A DNA stretch of 64,000 nt from an uncultured Collinsella sp. (GCA_900759335.1 CAAEUX010000034.1:34852-98851), one strand, 5' to 3'; positions 26,107 to 35,365 are shown, counted from the first letter of the stretch. Made by a program: numbers and translations. The notes: generated from the sequence alone by a model not told the origin.

Positions 26107-26122
26107 ATTCTCGCTAGAGAAT
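26107..26122. promoter_or_regulatory. Inverted repeat upstream of modA
   Basis: ATTCTC-GCTA-GAGAAT (26107-26122) lies about 95 bases before modA and just upstream of a likely promoter (TATAAT near 26070). It could be the operator for a molybdate-responsive regulator. A similar GAGAATAATT string on the same strand occurs near 10089 ahead of the formate hydrogenlyase operon. Confidence 0.4.
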
Positions 26123-26171
26123 ATAGTTTCGAGTTGCCGTGCATCTCGGCGTCGCTTCGGCGGAAAACAAA

Positions 26172-26200
26172 GGCGGAGCAGCCGTTCAGGTCGCCCCGCC
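26172..26200 (-). terminator. Terminator after mog
   Basis: On the minus strand GGCGGGGC (26193-26200) pairs with GCTCCGCC (26172-26179) with one wobble, and TTTGTTTTCC follows. It separates moeA-mog from modABC. Confidence 0.7.
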
Positions 26201-26213
26201 GCAGGTAAACCGC

Positions 26214-26693
26214 TTAGTTGGTATGTCCGCCGCCCGCTGTCATCTGAGCCGCATGCTCCAGCTGGTCTGCTATGGCCTCCCAGCTTTCGCGGGCGGCCTT
26301 CGTAGAACCGGGAAAGTTTACGACAAGTGTATGACCTCGTTGCATGCAAATAGCACGCGAGAGCATGGCGCGGCGCGTCTTGGTCATCGAGTACGCGCGA
26401 ATCGCCTCGGCAATACCCGGCACATCGCGGTCGCAGACGGCACGCGTCGCCTCGGGTGTCACGTCGCGCATCGAAAGACCCGTGCCGCCGCAGGTGAGCA
26501 CGACATTGGCGTGGCACTCATCGGCGGCTTCCGCAATGGCATCACCGATCTCGCTGACGTCGTCGCGTACGACCACGTGTGAGGAGACCGTCCAGCCCTG
26601 CGCCTCGATAAGCTCCTCGAGCGCGGCACCCGCCTCGTCCTGCGCAAGATCGCGCGTGTCCGAACACGTCACAATCGAAATCTTCAGCTCCAT
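26214..26693 (-). CDS. mog: Molybdopterin adenylyltransferase (MogA/MoaB family)
   Basis: 159 residues. It has the MogA/MoaB fold: start MELKISIVTCSD, TCGGTGLSMRDVTPEAT near residue 75 (the GGTG pterin-binding motif with the catalytic acid), and VVNFPGSTKAARESWEAI near 125. It activates molybdopterin by adenylylation before MoeA inserts molybdate. ATG 26693 has AGGAGG six bases upstream; longer frames exist but lack a better site. It lies 10 bases after moeA in one transcript. Product is needed by FdhF. Confidence 0.88.
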   Translation of the reverse strand: MELKISIVTCSDTRDLAQDEAGAALEELIEAQGWTVSSHVVVRDDVSEIGDAIAEAADECHANVVLTCGGTGLSMRDVTPEATRAVCDRDVPGIAEAIRAYSMTKTRRAMLSRAICMQRGHTLVVNFPGSTKAARESWEAIADQLEHAAQMTAGGGHTN

Positions 26694-26703
26694 AGTCTTC
26701 CTC

Positions 26704-27966
26704 CTACAGCACCGTTCCCTCGGGCAGGTCGACACGCACGACATCCACGACGTCACCCGCCTTGAGCTCGCACGGTCCTTCGTCAATACGCAGTAGGCAA
26801 TTGGCCCGCTGCATCGTGCCGAGCAGCGCCGAATTCTGCGTATTGGCCTCGGTCACCAACAGCTCACCGGTCTCGGGGTCGCGCAAAACCGTGGCGCGAT
26901 CGAAGAAGCGTCGGTCCTGGCGCTTCTTCACGCCGTGCGTGAGCGTCGCCTGCTGCACGGGACGCACGCCCTCGGCAAAGCCGCGCATCTTGCGGATCGC
27001 CGGACGGGCAAGCATCTCAAAGCCTACATACGCCGCGGCCGGATTGCCCGAAAGCCCCAGGTAGGGCTTACCTCCGAGCAAGCCAAACGTGATGGCCTTG
27101 CCGGGGCGCATCGAGATGCGATCGAAGAGCACCTCGCCCTCGCGCTGGACCAGCGTCGTCACATAGTCGTAGTCGCCCGCCGAGGCACCGCCGCTCGTAA
27201 TGACAAAGTCGCACTCCTGCACGGCACGATGAACCAGCTCGGCAATCGCCTGCTCATCATCGGGCGCAATGCCGTAGAACACGGGCTCGGCTCCCGCATC
27301 GAGCGCCTCGGCCATCAGCGCTGAGGAGTTGGAATCGCGAATCTGACCGCGCGTCGGTACCTTGCTCGGTGCGACCAGTTCCGTGCCCAGCGAGATAATG
27401 CCCACACGTGGGGCGGCGTGCACCTTCACGCTCGCGTATCCGGCGCTTGCCAGCAGACCCGCGCCCGCCGGAGCCACGACCTCGCCGGCGTGCATCACAG
27501 CATCGCCGGCATGGGCTTCCTCGGCGGCAGAGCGAACGTTCTCCCCTACCTTGGTAGGCGCCGAGAAGCGAACGTGCGAGCCCTCGTTGCCATCGCCGTC
27601 GAGCACATCGACGATCTCGTATTTCACCACGGCGTCGGCACCTTCGGGCACCGGCGCGCCTGTCATAATGCGGACCGCCTCGCCCGCGCCGATAGCGCCC
27701 TCAAACACATGGCCCGCGGCCTCGTGTCCGATAACGTCGAGCGTCACCGGCGCCTCGCCAGATGCCTGCGCCAAGTCCGCCGAGCTCACGGCATATCCGT
27801 CCATAGCGCTGTTGGCAAACGGCGAGATGTCGATATCGGCCACCGCGTCCTCGGCCAAGGGAAAACCAGCCGCCTGCCACACGGGAATCTCGACGAGATC
27901 GGTCGGAGCAACGTGCGACAGGACAATCGACTGCGCGTCCTCCAACGGAATGAGCTTCTCTGCCAT
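26704..27966 (-). CDS. moeA: Molybdopterin molybdenumtransferase
   Basis: 420 residues, close to E. coli MoeA (411). N-terminal DISPFANSAMDGYAV is the MoeA signature, the middle holds the MogA-like domain (VGIISLGTELV, ITSGGASAGDYDYV, GKPYLGLSGNPAAAYVGFE), and the C-terminal barrel ends VDLPEGTVL. It inserts molybdate into adenylylated molybdopterin to form Mo cofactor. ATG 27966 (AGAGG five bases upstream) is preferred to a GTG two codons earlier. Divergent from the ClC gene, sharing a 210-base promoter region. Confidence 0.92.
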   Translation of the reverse strand: MAEKLIPLEDAQSIVLSHVAPTDLVEIPVWQAAGFPLAEDAVADIDISPFANSAMDGYAVSSADLAQASGEAPVTLDVIGHEAAGHVFEGAIGAGEAVRIMTGAPVPEGADAVVKYEIVDVLDGDGNEGSHVRFSAPTKVGENVRSAAEEAHAGDAVMHAGEVVAPAGAGLLASAGYASVKVHAAPRVGIISLGTELVAPSKVPTRGQIRDSNSSALMAEALDAGAEPVFYGIAPDDEQAIAELVHRAVQECDFVITSGGASAGDYDYVTTLVQREGEVLFDRISMRPGKAITFGLLGGKPYLGLSGNPAAAYVGFEMLARPAIRKMRGFAEGVRPVQQATLTHGVKKRQDRRFFDRATVLRDPETGELLVTEANTQNSALLGTMQRANCLLRIDEGPCELKAGDVVDVVRVDLPEGTVL

Positions 27967-28176
27967 ATGCACCTCTTAATGCCACGGCGCACAACAGGGG
28001 CGCCGATTCTTTATGCTTGTCTCAGTATAATCCCCCGACGCACGACCGCGACTCGGCCTGTACCCGCAAATACACCTGTCGGTTGCAGGCCGCGAAACAG
28101 AATGGAAACCAACCCACCGGCTCGTCGCGTTTACCGCGTTTTATAATGCTTGCGTTGCAACCTAAAAGAGGAACGT

Positions 28177-29598
28177 ATGGCTCATAACGACAAAACCGAA
28201 AGCGCAAACGAAACGCAGGATCATTCCCAGCCGCTCGACGACGGCGGCTTTTTCTCCCTGAACGACGTCATCACGGCAGGCAGGCATCAACTTACCCGCT
28301 CCGAGCATCTCCTGGCTGCCGACACGCGCCGCAACGCCCGCAACCTACTCGCGAGCGCCAAGTTGCTCGCGCTCGTCGTCATTGTCTCGCTCGCCATGGG
28401 CGTTGCCGCTTGGGCGTTTTTGGCCTCGCTGAATATCGCCACCGACTATCGCGAGCACCATGCGTGGATTTACGCACTGCTTCCCGTTGTGGGCGTTGCC
28501 ACCGCATGGGTGTACAAAAACCACGGTCTTGCCGCCAAACGCGGTAACAACCTGGTCATCGACTCCGCTCTGGGCACACGCCTCATCCATATGCGCATGG
28601 CCGTCCTCACCTTCGTCTGCTCCACGCTCACGCACCTAACGGGTGGATCGGCCGGTCGCGAGGGAGCCGCGGTTCAGATTGGCGGCACCATCGCCAGCAA
28701 CATCTCGAGCCTCGCCCACCTTAAAAAGCATGACCACCACGACCTCATGCTCGCCGGCATCTCGTCGGCCTTTGGCGCCGTATTCGGTTCGCCCCTTGCC
28801 GGAGCTTTCTTTGGCATGGAGATGTGCTTTATCGGCAAGATCGACTACACCGCGGGCATCTACTGCCTGGTCGCCTCGTTTACCGGCTACTTTACATCGC
28901 TTGCCTTGGGAACCGAGTACGAAGCGAATGTCATCGCCAGCGTTCCCGCTATGACGCCCAAAACGGTCGTCATCGTTGTTATCAGCGCAATTATCTTCGG
29001 TCTGACGGCACGCCTCTTTGCCTGGTCGGTTCGAACCGTCAAGAGCCTGTACGGTCGCTTTATCACCAATTACCTCGTTCGCGCATTCATAGGCGCACTC
29101 GTGGTTTTGGCCGCCTATGCCCTTCTCGACGCTTGGAACTACGCCGGCCTTTCCACGTGGCTTTCCGGCGCTGGATTTGCCGGCAACACCACCCTGACGG
29201 ACGCAGCCATCAAGTTGGTCGTCACAGCGCTCACCCTGGGCGCCGGCTTCCAAGGCGGCGAGGTCACGCCCCTGTTTGGTATCGGTGCGGCGCTCGGCGG
29301 ATGGATCGGTTGCCTCACCGGAATCGACCCCAGCTTTCTGGCAGCGCTGGGCATGCTCGGCGTGTTCTGCGCCGGCCTCAACGTGCCCATCACCACCTGC
29401 ATGATGGCCATCGACCTGTTCCACGGCACGGCAGCCGGGTTCTTTGTCATCGTGGCCTTTATCAGCTACCTAACCGCCGGACACCGCGGCGTATACCCCG
29501 CCCAGCGCATCATCTCACCCAAGCGCCGTTCGCTTATTGTGGATGAGGGCGGTACGGTAGCGGATGCTATCGAGCGCCACAACGACCTGATAGAGTAG
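28177..29598 (+). CDS. ClC-family chloride channel/antiporter
   Basis: 473 residues. The ClC selectivity motifs are visible: GGSAGREGAAVQIGG near residue 160 (the GREGP-like loop, here GREGA), AFGAVFGSPLAGAFFGME near 200, and FQGGEVTPLFGIGAALGG near 365. About ten to twelve membrane helices; no CBS domain at the C-terminus. It moves chloride (or fluoride in some branches), possibly for acid resistance in the gut. ATG 28177 follows AAGAGGAA; a TATAAT box at 28142-28147 leaves a very short leader. Confidence 0.88.
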   Translation: MAHNDKTESANETQDHSQPLDDGGFFSLNDVITAGRHQLTRSEHLLAADTRRNARNLLASAKLLALVVIVSLAMGVAAWAFLASLNIATDYREHHAWIYALLPVVGVATAWVYKNHGLAAKRGNNLVIDSALGTRLIHMRMAVLTFVCSTLTHLTGGSAGREGAAVQIGGTIASNISSLAHLKKHDHHDLMLAGISSAFGAVFGSPLAGAFFGMEMCFIGKIDYTAGIYCLVASFTGYFTSLALGTEYEANVIASVPAMTPKTVVIVVISAIIFGLTARLFAWSVRTVKSLYGRFITNYLVRAFIGALVVLAAYALLDAWNYAGLSTWLSGAGFAGNTTLTDAAIKLVVTALTLGAGFQGGEVTPLFGIGAALGGWIGCLTGIDPSFLAALGMLGVFCAGLNVPITTCMMAIDLFHGTAAGFFVIVAFISYLTAGHRGVYPAQRIISPKRRSLIVDEGGTVADAIERHNDLIE

Positions 29599-29685
29599 AC
29601 GTTAGTATTCGCCGTGCAGCCACAATCGGGGGCAATCCGACCTGAGCGCGACCGCACTGCCATGTCACACGCCGGGAGTCGCCCC

Positions 29686-30648
29686 ATGCACGCAACTGAT
29701 TTTGGTCGCACGCTCATCATCGCCAACCCAGCCGCCCAGTCGGGCGCCGCGCATGAGGTTGCCGAGCGCCTGCAGCGCTTTTTGGATATGACCGCGCGCG
29801 CATCCCAGTTTGACTTGGTGCTAACCGAGCGCATGGGACACGCCAAGGAGCTGGCCGCCCAGGCAACGGACTATCGCACCGTTATCGCACTCGGCGGCGA
29901 CGGCGTAATCCACGAGGTCGTCAACGGGCTTATGACGCAAAAGGAGGACGCCCGCCCCGCTCTTGCCGTCCTGCCCGTGGGCTCCGGCAACGATTTTGCC
30001 CAGACGCTCGGCATCGACGATTTCTCCGGCAAGGATTTTGGCGCGCTGCTCACCTGTGAGCTGCAGCGTCAGGACATCGGGCGCATTCGCTCGTGGAGCC
30101 CTGCGAGCGGCAGCGGCGAGGCTACCGTTGAGTACTACGACCAGACGCTCTCGGTCGGCATCGATGCCGCCATCGGCCTGGGCACCACCGAGCTGCGCAA
30201 AAAGACGGGCCTCGCCGGCGCTCCGCTCTACACCCTATCGGGACTTGAACAGTTTGGCCTGCGCTACCGCAACTACCCCATGACCATCAGCTTTGATGGC
30301 GCGCCAGCCGAGCGCGTGCGCGCGATTATCATGGCCATCCAGCTGGGGCCCACCTATGGTTCGGGCTATCGCATCTGTCCCGACGCCGACCCGTGCGACG
30401 GCATCCTCGACGTTTGCTACGCCTGCGGCCCCGTTCCGCGCGCGGTTGCCCTGCCTATGTTCCTTTCGGCCAAGGACGGCCACCATACCAAGTTGCCGCC
30501 GGTTCGCATGCGCCGCTGCCGCCATGTCGAGCTCACCTTTGAGGAGCCCGACTACCCCATTCAGGCCGACGGCGAGCCCGTTGTCGCCTCGCGCATCGAG
30601 GTCGACATCCTCGCCGGCGCCCTCCACGTCTGGCACCCCACCCGCTAG
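29686..30648 (+). CDS. Diacylglycerol/lipid kinase family protein
   Basis: 320 residues of the DagK catalytic-domain family (YegS/DgkB-like). The ATP-binding pattern is clear: TLIIANPAAQSG near residue 8, VIALGGDGVIHEVVNGLM near 65 (GGDGT-type, with GGDGV here), and VLPVGSGNDFAQTLG near 92. It phosphorylates diacylglycerol or a related lipid at the membrane. ATG 29686 with GGGAG seven bases upstream is preferred over an ATG at 29662. A palindromic repeat follows the stop. Confidence 0.85.
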   Translation: MHATDFGRTLIIANPAAQSGAAHEVAERLQRFLDMTARASQFDLVLTERMGHAKELAAQATDYRTVIALGGDGVIHEVVNGLMTQKEDARPALAVLPVGSGNDFAQTLGIDDFSGKDFGALLTCELQRQDIGRIRSWSPASGSGEATVEYYDQTLSVGIDAAIGLGTTELRKKTGLAGAPLYTLSGLEQFGLRYRNYPMTISFDGAPAERVRAIIMAIQLGPTYGSGYRICPDADPCDGILDVCYACGPVPRAVALPMFLSAKDGHHTKLPPVRMRRCRHVELTFEEPDYPIQADGEPVVASRIEVDILAGALHVWHPTR

Positions 30649-30655
30649 CCCCACC

Positions 30656-30726
30656 TAAGTTGCGGTGAAATAGGGACTGTTTATGCAGCTAAAACCGCAA
30701 AACAGTCCCTATTTCACCGCAACTTA
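30656..30726. repeat. Dispersed palindromic repeat, copy 3
   Basis: Arms AAGTTGCGGTGAAATAGGGAC and GTCCCTATTTCACCGCAACTT pair perfectly, continuing through TGTT/AACA. Compared with copies 1 and 2, the arm reads ATAGGGACT in place of ATACGGACT, and the opposite arm has the matching change. This compensatory difference keeps the stem. It lies between convergent genes. Confidence 0.9.
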
Positions 30727-30735
30727 TTGAGAAGA

Positions 30736-31116
30736 TCATTCGTCGCTGCCCGGTTTGCGACGGTTGGCCTTTTTAATGGCGTTGAAGTGCTTGTCATTGA
30801 GCCTGCGCTGGCGAGAGCGCTGAGGCACCTTGGTCTTTACGCGTCGGCGCGGCGGACGGCCACGACGCTCAAGCTCTGCCCTCAGCTTACGCAGGCAGCT
30901 CGCGCGATTCTGAAACTGGCTGCGGCTCTCACGCGCCGTCACGACAATCCCCGAAGGGATATGTTTCATGCGTACCGCCGAGTCCGTCGTGTTCACGCCC
31001 TGTCCGCCCGGACCCGTCGCGCGAAACACCTGCACCTCGCAGTCGCGCGCCAACTCCTCGACCGACATCTCGGCATAGCGCGCATACTCGCGCCATTCCA
31101 TCTTGTTCTCGTCCAT
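30736..31116 (-). CDS. Release-factor-like peptidyl-tRNA hydrolase (RF-1 domain, GGQ)
   Basis: 126 residues. It contains the catalytic GGQ loop of class I release factors ([19 protein letters not shown], residues about 34-52) but no stop-codon recognition domains, plus a strongly basic tail ([20 protein letters not shown]). This matches ArfB/YaeJ-type or related RF-like proteins that release peptides from stalled ribosomes. ATG 31116 with GGGGAGG seven bases upstream is chosen; the longer open frame runs through a palindrome and is not credible. Confidence 0.8.
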   Translation of the reverse strand: MDENKMEWREYARYAEMSVEELARDCEVQVFRATGPGGQGVNTTDSAVRMKHIPSGIVVTARESRSQFQNRASCLRKLRAELERRGRPPRRRVKTKVPQRSRQRRLNDKHFNAIKKANRRKPGSDE

Positions 31117-31141
31117 ATCAGCACCTCCCCTCATACAAAAA

Positions 31142-31172
31142 ATGTGACAAAGGGACAGTCCCTTTGTCACAT
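31142..31172. repeat. Perfect 31-base palindrome
   Basis: ATGTGACAAAGGGAC and GTCCCTTTGTCACAT flank a single central A, a 15-bp stem without a normal loop. It lies just upstream of the release-factor-like gene and 28 bases downstream of the xpt stop. The extreme symmetry suggests a mobile or protein-bound palindrome rather than a simple terminator. Confidence 0.85.
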
Positions 31173-31199
31173 CGCATACCAATCGCTTGTGTTGTGCGC

Positions 31200-31778
31200 T
31201 TAGGCGAAGGTGATCTCGCCGGTATCGCAGTCCATATCGGCGATACGGGCGAGGCTCTCAACGCGGAAGCCGCGCTCGCGGAGCTTATCGCCACCGCCCT
31301 GGAAGCCCTTCTCCACCGCAATGCCAATGCCGGATACCTCGGCACCTGCAGCCTCGCAGATCTTGATAAGACCCTCGAGCGCGCAGCCGTTGGCCAAAAA
31401 GTCGTCGATAATCAGGACCTTGTCGCCCTCGGACAGGAAGCGCTTGCCGACGATGACCGGGTACTCCTTCTGCTTGGTAAAGGAGTAGATGGTCGTGGCA
31501 TACTGCTCGCCGTCGAGGTTGATGGACTGGGCCTTCTTGGCAAAGACCACCGGCACGCCGCCAAAATGCTGAGCCGCGATACAAGCCATGCCAATGCCCG
31601 AAGCCTCAATCGTCAGAATCTTGTTGATCTCGACACCCTCGAACAGACGGGCCCATTCGGCGCCCATGTGGTCGAACAGCTCAACGTCGCACTGGTGGTT
31701 GAGGAATGCATCAACCTTAAGGACGTTACCGGCCTTTACGATGCCGTCATGGCGAATACGATCCTCAAGCTCCTGCAT
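31200..31778 (-). CDS. xpt: Xanthine phosphoribosyltransferase
   Basis: 192 residues, the length of Bacillus-type Xpt. The PRPP-binding motif [15 protein letters not shown] stands near residue 125; [18 protein letters not shown] near 58 and [16 protein letters not shown] near 80 are typical of the xanthine enzyme. It converts xanthine and PRPP to XMP for purine salvage. ATG 31778 follows GAAGGGG. No purine riboswitch is recognisable in the 160 bases upstream. Confidence 0.92.
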   Translation of the reverse strand: MQELEDRIRHDGIVKAGNVLKVDAFLNHQCDVELFDHMGAEWARLFEGVEINKILTIEASGIGMACIAAQHFGGVPVVFAKKAQSINLDGEQYATTIYSFTKQKEYPVIVGKRFLSEGDKVLIIDDFLANGCALEGLIKICEAAGAEVSGIGIAVEKGFQGGGDKLRERGFRVESLARIADMDCDTGEITFA

Positions 31779-31937
31779 GGCGCAACCCCTTCTCGCGGCA
31801 ACGATACCGCGCGATTAATAAACGTTGTTCGATAGTCTACCACGGACCGACCCCCGCCCGCCCCACAAGCCGCATCGCACCACAAAGCCGCAAGACCAGT
31901 AGATAGGCCCGATTCATGGCAAGCCTGCCTCCACAAG

Positions 31938-33242
31938 CTAATGGCGGGCACGTACCCTCACCAAACGCACCATGGCGAGCGCAAAGCCCACAGCGGCCAC
32001 AGCCATCAACACATAGAACACCGAGCGGAAACCAAACAAGAACACATCCGGACGGCCTGCAACGAAACTGGTCACGGCCTCGCCCATCGCCACGCTCATC
32101 TGCCCATACAGGATATGCGACGCCGCCGTAATGCCCACTGCCATACCCGCATAGCGCGCTAGGCTACCCAGGCTGCCCGCAAAGCCGAGCGCTTCGCGCG
32201 GAGCCGAGCCCATATACAGCGAGTTATTGGGGCTCTGGAAAATCGACGTACCGCACGACATAAACGCGACGCAGCATACGATCACAGGGATAGAAGAGTG
32301 CTCGTCGAGCGTGCTTACAGCAAAGAGACCGCACACATACACGCCCAAGCCAACCGCCGTGGGGCCCTCGCAGCCAACACGGTCCGAAACCGTTCCCGAA
32401 AGCGGGCCGATAAAGGCATTCACCATCGGCAGCGCCAAAAAGAGCAGTCCGGAAATGTCAGAACCAAAGCCGTGGGCGTCCTGAAAATAGAACGGCAGAA
32501 TAAACTCGGATGCGCCAATGCCAACGAACACGATGAGCATGCAGGCAAGGTTGATGGTGAAGGCCGAATTTGCAAAGCAGCGACGAGCGGCCTCGGCAAG
32601 GGACATGGGGCGCTCGCCGGCCTCCGGCTTAACATGCGGCAGCGTGTAGAGCCCCACGATAAACGAGATGACGCCAATGGGCAGGTTGATGAGGAAGATG
32701 CTCTCCCAGGGAAAGCTTGCCACCAGCATGCCGCCGAGCACGGGGCCACACATCATGCCAAGGGCCACAAAGGTCGCGAGGATACCCATGGCACGGCCTC
32801 GTTCGCGCGCCGGAAACGACTCGGTGATGATACCCATGTTGTTAGCCATGGCTGCCGCGCAACCGACACCCTGAACAATGCGTGCCAGGATAAGAACCTC
32901 GAGCGAGGCCGAAAGGCCGCACAGCAGCGAACCGACCGAAAAGACGATGACGCCCAGCTGGAACACATTCACCTTGCCGCGCACGTCGCCCAGACGGCCA
33001 AACGGCAACATAGCCACGCAAGTCGCAAGCAGATACACCGAGCTTACCAGCTGAATGCGATCAAGGCCCACACCCAGCTCCTTTTGCATCACGGGCAGCG
33101 CCACGGTCACGACGGTCGAATCCAGACACACCATAAACGTCATGATGAGCACGGTAAACAGAATCGCCCACTTGTTCTTGCCATGGGTGTCGCCCTCTAG
33201 GGCAATGTGCTCGCGGCGCAGCTGCTCTGCAGTTTTCTCCAT
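31938..33242 (-). CDS. MFS drug-resistance transporter (EmrB/QacA-like)
   Basis: 434 residues with about twelve to fourteen helices. The N-terminus MTFMVCLDSTVVTVALPVM has the Asp of helix 1 and the LPFGRLGDVRGK loop (motif A, G-x-L-x-D). GVGCAAAMANNMGIITESFP and ATFVALGMMCGPVLGGMLV (motif C) follow, as in DHA-type proton antiporters. It likely exports drugs or metabolites. ATG 33242 (AAAGG six bases upstream) is preferred to an ATG two codons earlier that would overlap the ribosome site. Independent of metY upstream because a terminator lies between. Confidence 0.85.
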   Translation of the reverse strand: MEKTAEQLRREHIALEGDTHGKNKWAILFTVLIMTFMVCLDSTVVTVALPVMQKELGVGLDRIQLVSSVYLLATCVAMLPFGRLGDVRGKVNVFQLGVIVFSVGSLLCGLSASLEVLILARIVQGVGCAAAMANNMGIITESFPARERGRAMGILATFVALGMMCGPVLGGMLVASFPWESIFLINLPIGVISFIVGLYTLPHVKPEAGERPMSLAEAARRCFANSAFTINLACMLIVFVGIGASEFILPFYFQDAHGFGSDISGLLFLALPMVNAFIGPLSGTVSDRVGCEGPTAVGLGVYVCGLFAVSTLDEHSSIPVIVCCVAFMSCGTSIFQSPNNSLYMGSAPREALGFAGSLGSLARYAGMAVGITAASHILYGQMSVAMGEAVTSFVAGRPDVFLFGFRSVFYVLMAVAAVGFALAMVRLVRVRARH

Positions 33243-33276
33243 ATCCATCCTTTCGAGTGGCCCAACGCAAAAAAAC

Positions 33277-33316
33277 GGGGCCCCAATCGCCTGCAAACAG
33301 CCGCGATTGGGGTCCC
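33277..33316 (-). terminator. metY terminator
   Basis: A 14-bp stem: GGGGCCCCAATCGC (33277-33290) and GCGATTGGGGTCCC (33303-33316), with one wobble; the minus strand continues GTTTTTTTGCG. Strong intrinsic terminator. Confidence 0.9.
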
Positions 33317-33385
33317 GCCTACGGAATCGGAACGAAAGGTCGCCGAAGCTTTCTGCCAGCGTCGGCGCCTTGCACGAACGCTAGC

Positions 33386-34669
33386 CTAGCACTGCTCGAG
33401 CGCCTGCTCAAGGTCGGCAATCAGATCGGCCGTGTCCTCGAGGCCGCACGACAGGCGTACCATGTCGGCGGAGATGCCACAGGCGATGAGCTCCTCATCG
33501 TTCATCTGGCGGTGCGTGGCATTAGCGGGATGCAGGCAGCAAGTGCGGGCGTCGGCCACGTGTGTGGCGATCTGGGCGAGCTTGAGGCTCTTCATAAAGG
33601 TCTCGGCCGCCGCGCGACCACCGTTAAAGCCAAAGCTCACGACGCCGCAGGTACCGTTGGGCATGTACTTCTGAGCCAGGTCATAGTACTTATCGCCCTC
33701 CAGGCCCGGATAGCTCACGAAGCGCACCTTGGGATGGCTCTGCAGGAACTTGGCAACGGCCAGGCCGTTCTCGCAATGACGCGGCATGCGCACATGCAGG
33801 CTCTCGAGCGAGCTGTTCAAGAAAAACGCCGCCTGCGGGTTCTGCATGGGGCCAAGATCGCGCATGAGCTGCGCGGTGGCCTTGGTAATGAAGGCACCCT
33901 CACGACCGAACTTCTCGGCATAGGTCACGCCGTGATAGCTCTCGTCGGGCGTGGTGAGACCCGGGAACTTGTCCGCATGGGCCATCCAGTCAAACTGGCC
34001 ATGGTCGACGATCACGCCGCCCAGGTAGGCAGCATGTCCATCCATGTACTTGGTGGTGGAGTGCGTAACGATATCGGCGCCCCACTCAAAGGGACGGCAC
34101 ATCACGGGCGTCGGGAAGGTGTTGTCGACCATCAGCGGCACGCCGTGGTCATGTGCGGCCTTGGCAAAGCGCTCAATATCGAGCACGGCAAGGGCGGGGT
34201 TTGCGATCGTCTCGCCAAAGACGAGCTTTGTGTTGGGCTGAAAGGCAGCCTCCAGCTCCTCATCGGTGCAGTCGGGGGCGACGAATGTGCAGGTCAAGCC
34301 CATGCGGCCCATGGTGTGGGCGAGCAGGTTATACGTACCGCCGTAAATGGCAGAGCTTGCGACCACGTGATCGCCGGCACCGGCAACGTTAAAGATCGCG
34401 AGGAAGTTCGCAGCCATGCCCGAACTCGTGAGCATCGCTGCGGTGCCGCCCTCCATCTCGCAGATCTTGGCGGCAACCAAATCGCACGTGGGGTTCTGCA
34501 GACGGCTGTAGAAGTAGCCAGACTCCTCCAGGTCAAACAGCTTGCCCATGTGCTCCGACGTGTCGTACTTCCACGTGGTGGACTGGTAGATGGGCACCTG
34601 GCGCGGCTCCGCATCTCCCGGGTGATAGCCGCCCTGAACACATGTAGTACCGATAGTCTGCTCGCTCAT
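33386..34669 (-). CDS. metY: O-acetylhomoserine sulfhydrylase family enzyme
   Basis: 427-residue Cys/Met-metabolism PLP enzyme. Typical MetY segments are QVPIYQSTTWKYDTSEH, YSRLQNPT, LTSSGMAANFLAI, VFGETIANPALAVLDI and the PLP-lysine site THSTTKYMDGHAAYLGG near residue 210. It would make homocysteine from O-acetylhomoserine and sulfide; methionine gamma-lyase is a close relative and cannot be excluded. ATG 34669 follows GGGAG. It stands alone, with its own terminator. Confidence 0.85.
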   Translation of the reverse strand: MSEQTIGTTCVQGGYHPGDAEPRQVPIYQSTTWKYDTSEHMGKLFDLEESGYFYSRLQNPTCDLVAAKICEMEGGTAAMLTSSGMAANFLAIFNVAGAGDHVVASSAIYGGTYNLLAHTMGRMGLTCTFVAPDCTDEELEAAFQPNTKLVFGETIANPALAVLDIERFAKAAHDHGVPLMVDNTFPTPVMCRPFEWGADIVTHSTTKYMDGHAAYLGGVIVDHGQFDWMAHADKFPGLTTPDESYHGVTYAEKFGREGAFITKATAQLMRDLGPMQNPQAAFFLNSSLESLHVRMPRHCENGLAVAKFLQSHPKVRFVSYPGLEGDKYYDLAQKYMPNGTCGVVSFGFNGGRAAAETFMKSLKLAQIATHVADARTCCLHPANATHRQMNDEELIACGISADMVRLSCGLEDTADLIADLEQALEQC

Positions 34670-34900
34670 ATCTAGCTCCCTTGCCTGGGTTTTAGTTTTA
34701 TTCGGTTCACGATACCGCTACCCTGCACCCCTCTCAACCCATCCCCAAGGTAGGTTATGGGACAAATTGATTAGGGGCATTTATCTCAAGCCTTGGGCAT
34801 TTGCTCGATAGATAAAAATGAGGCATACATGAAGCTCTCGATGATTACATGCCCCGTCACGGGTACCATAGGCGGGTACACCGTGACCAAGGAGACAACG

Positions 34901-35347
34901 ATGAAGCAGATCGATACCACCCAGCTCGACACCGCCGCCTGCCAGGCTCAGGCTGCCGAATACCACGCCCGCGGCTTTAACTGCGCCCAGGCCGTCGCCT
35001 GCACGCTCGCACCTGCCGTCGGGCTCGGCCCCCAGACCGCCTTTACCCTCACCGAGGGCTTTGGCGCCGGCATGGGCGGCATGACCGAAACTTGCGGCGC
35101 CATCTCGGGCGCCGTGGCCATCATGGGCTTTGTGATGAGCGACGGCATGGAAAACCCCAAGACCAAGGGCCAGACCTACAAGCTGTCGCGCGAAATCGCC
35201 AAGCGTTTTGGCGAGAAGAACACGACGACCGTCTGCGGCACGCTCAAGGGCATCGGATCGGACAAGGGTCCGCTCCGCAGCTGCCCCGGCTGTATCGACG
35301 ATGCCGTCGAGATCGCCTGCGATGTGCTAAAGCAGCTCGCCGAGTAA
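34901..35347 (+). CDS. C-GCAxxG-C-C family redox protein
   Basis: 148 residues. The pattern of the C_GCAxxG_C_C family is complete: FNCAQAVACTLA near residue 27, TETCGAISGAVAIMG near 63, and a C-terminal pair SCPGCIDDAVEIACDVL. Members are small, probably redox-active or metal-binding proteins of anaerobes with unknown substrate. ATG 34901 has AAGGAG six bases upstream. Upstream there are two near-palindromic GTCACGGG/ACCGTGAC segments (34856-34886) that could be a regulator site. Confidence 0.85.
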   Translation: MKQIDTTQLDTAACQAQAAEYHARGFNCAQAVACTLAPAVGLGPQTAFTLTEGFGAGMGGMTETCGAISGAVAIMGFVMSDGMENPKTKGQTYKLSREIAKRFGEKNTTTVCGTLKGIGSDKGPLRSCPGCIDDAVEIACDVLKQLAE

Positions 35348-35365
35348 ACGGCAGCAACAGAAAAA

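Noticed and set aside
31117..31182. N-terminal extension of the release-factor-like protein
   Set aside because: It would translate the 31-base palindrome, and the shorter start has a better ribosome site.
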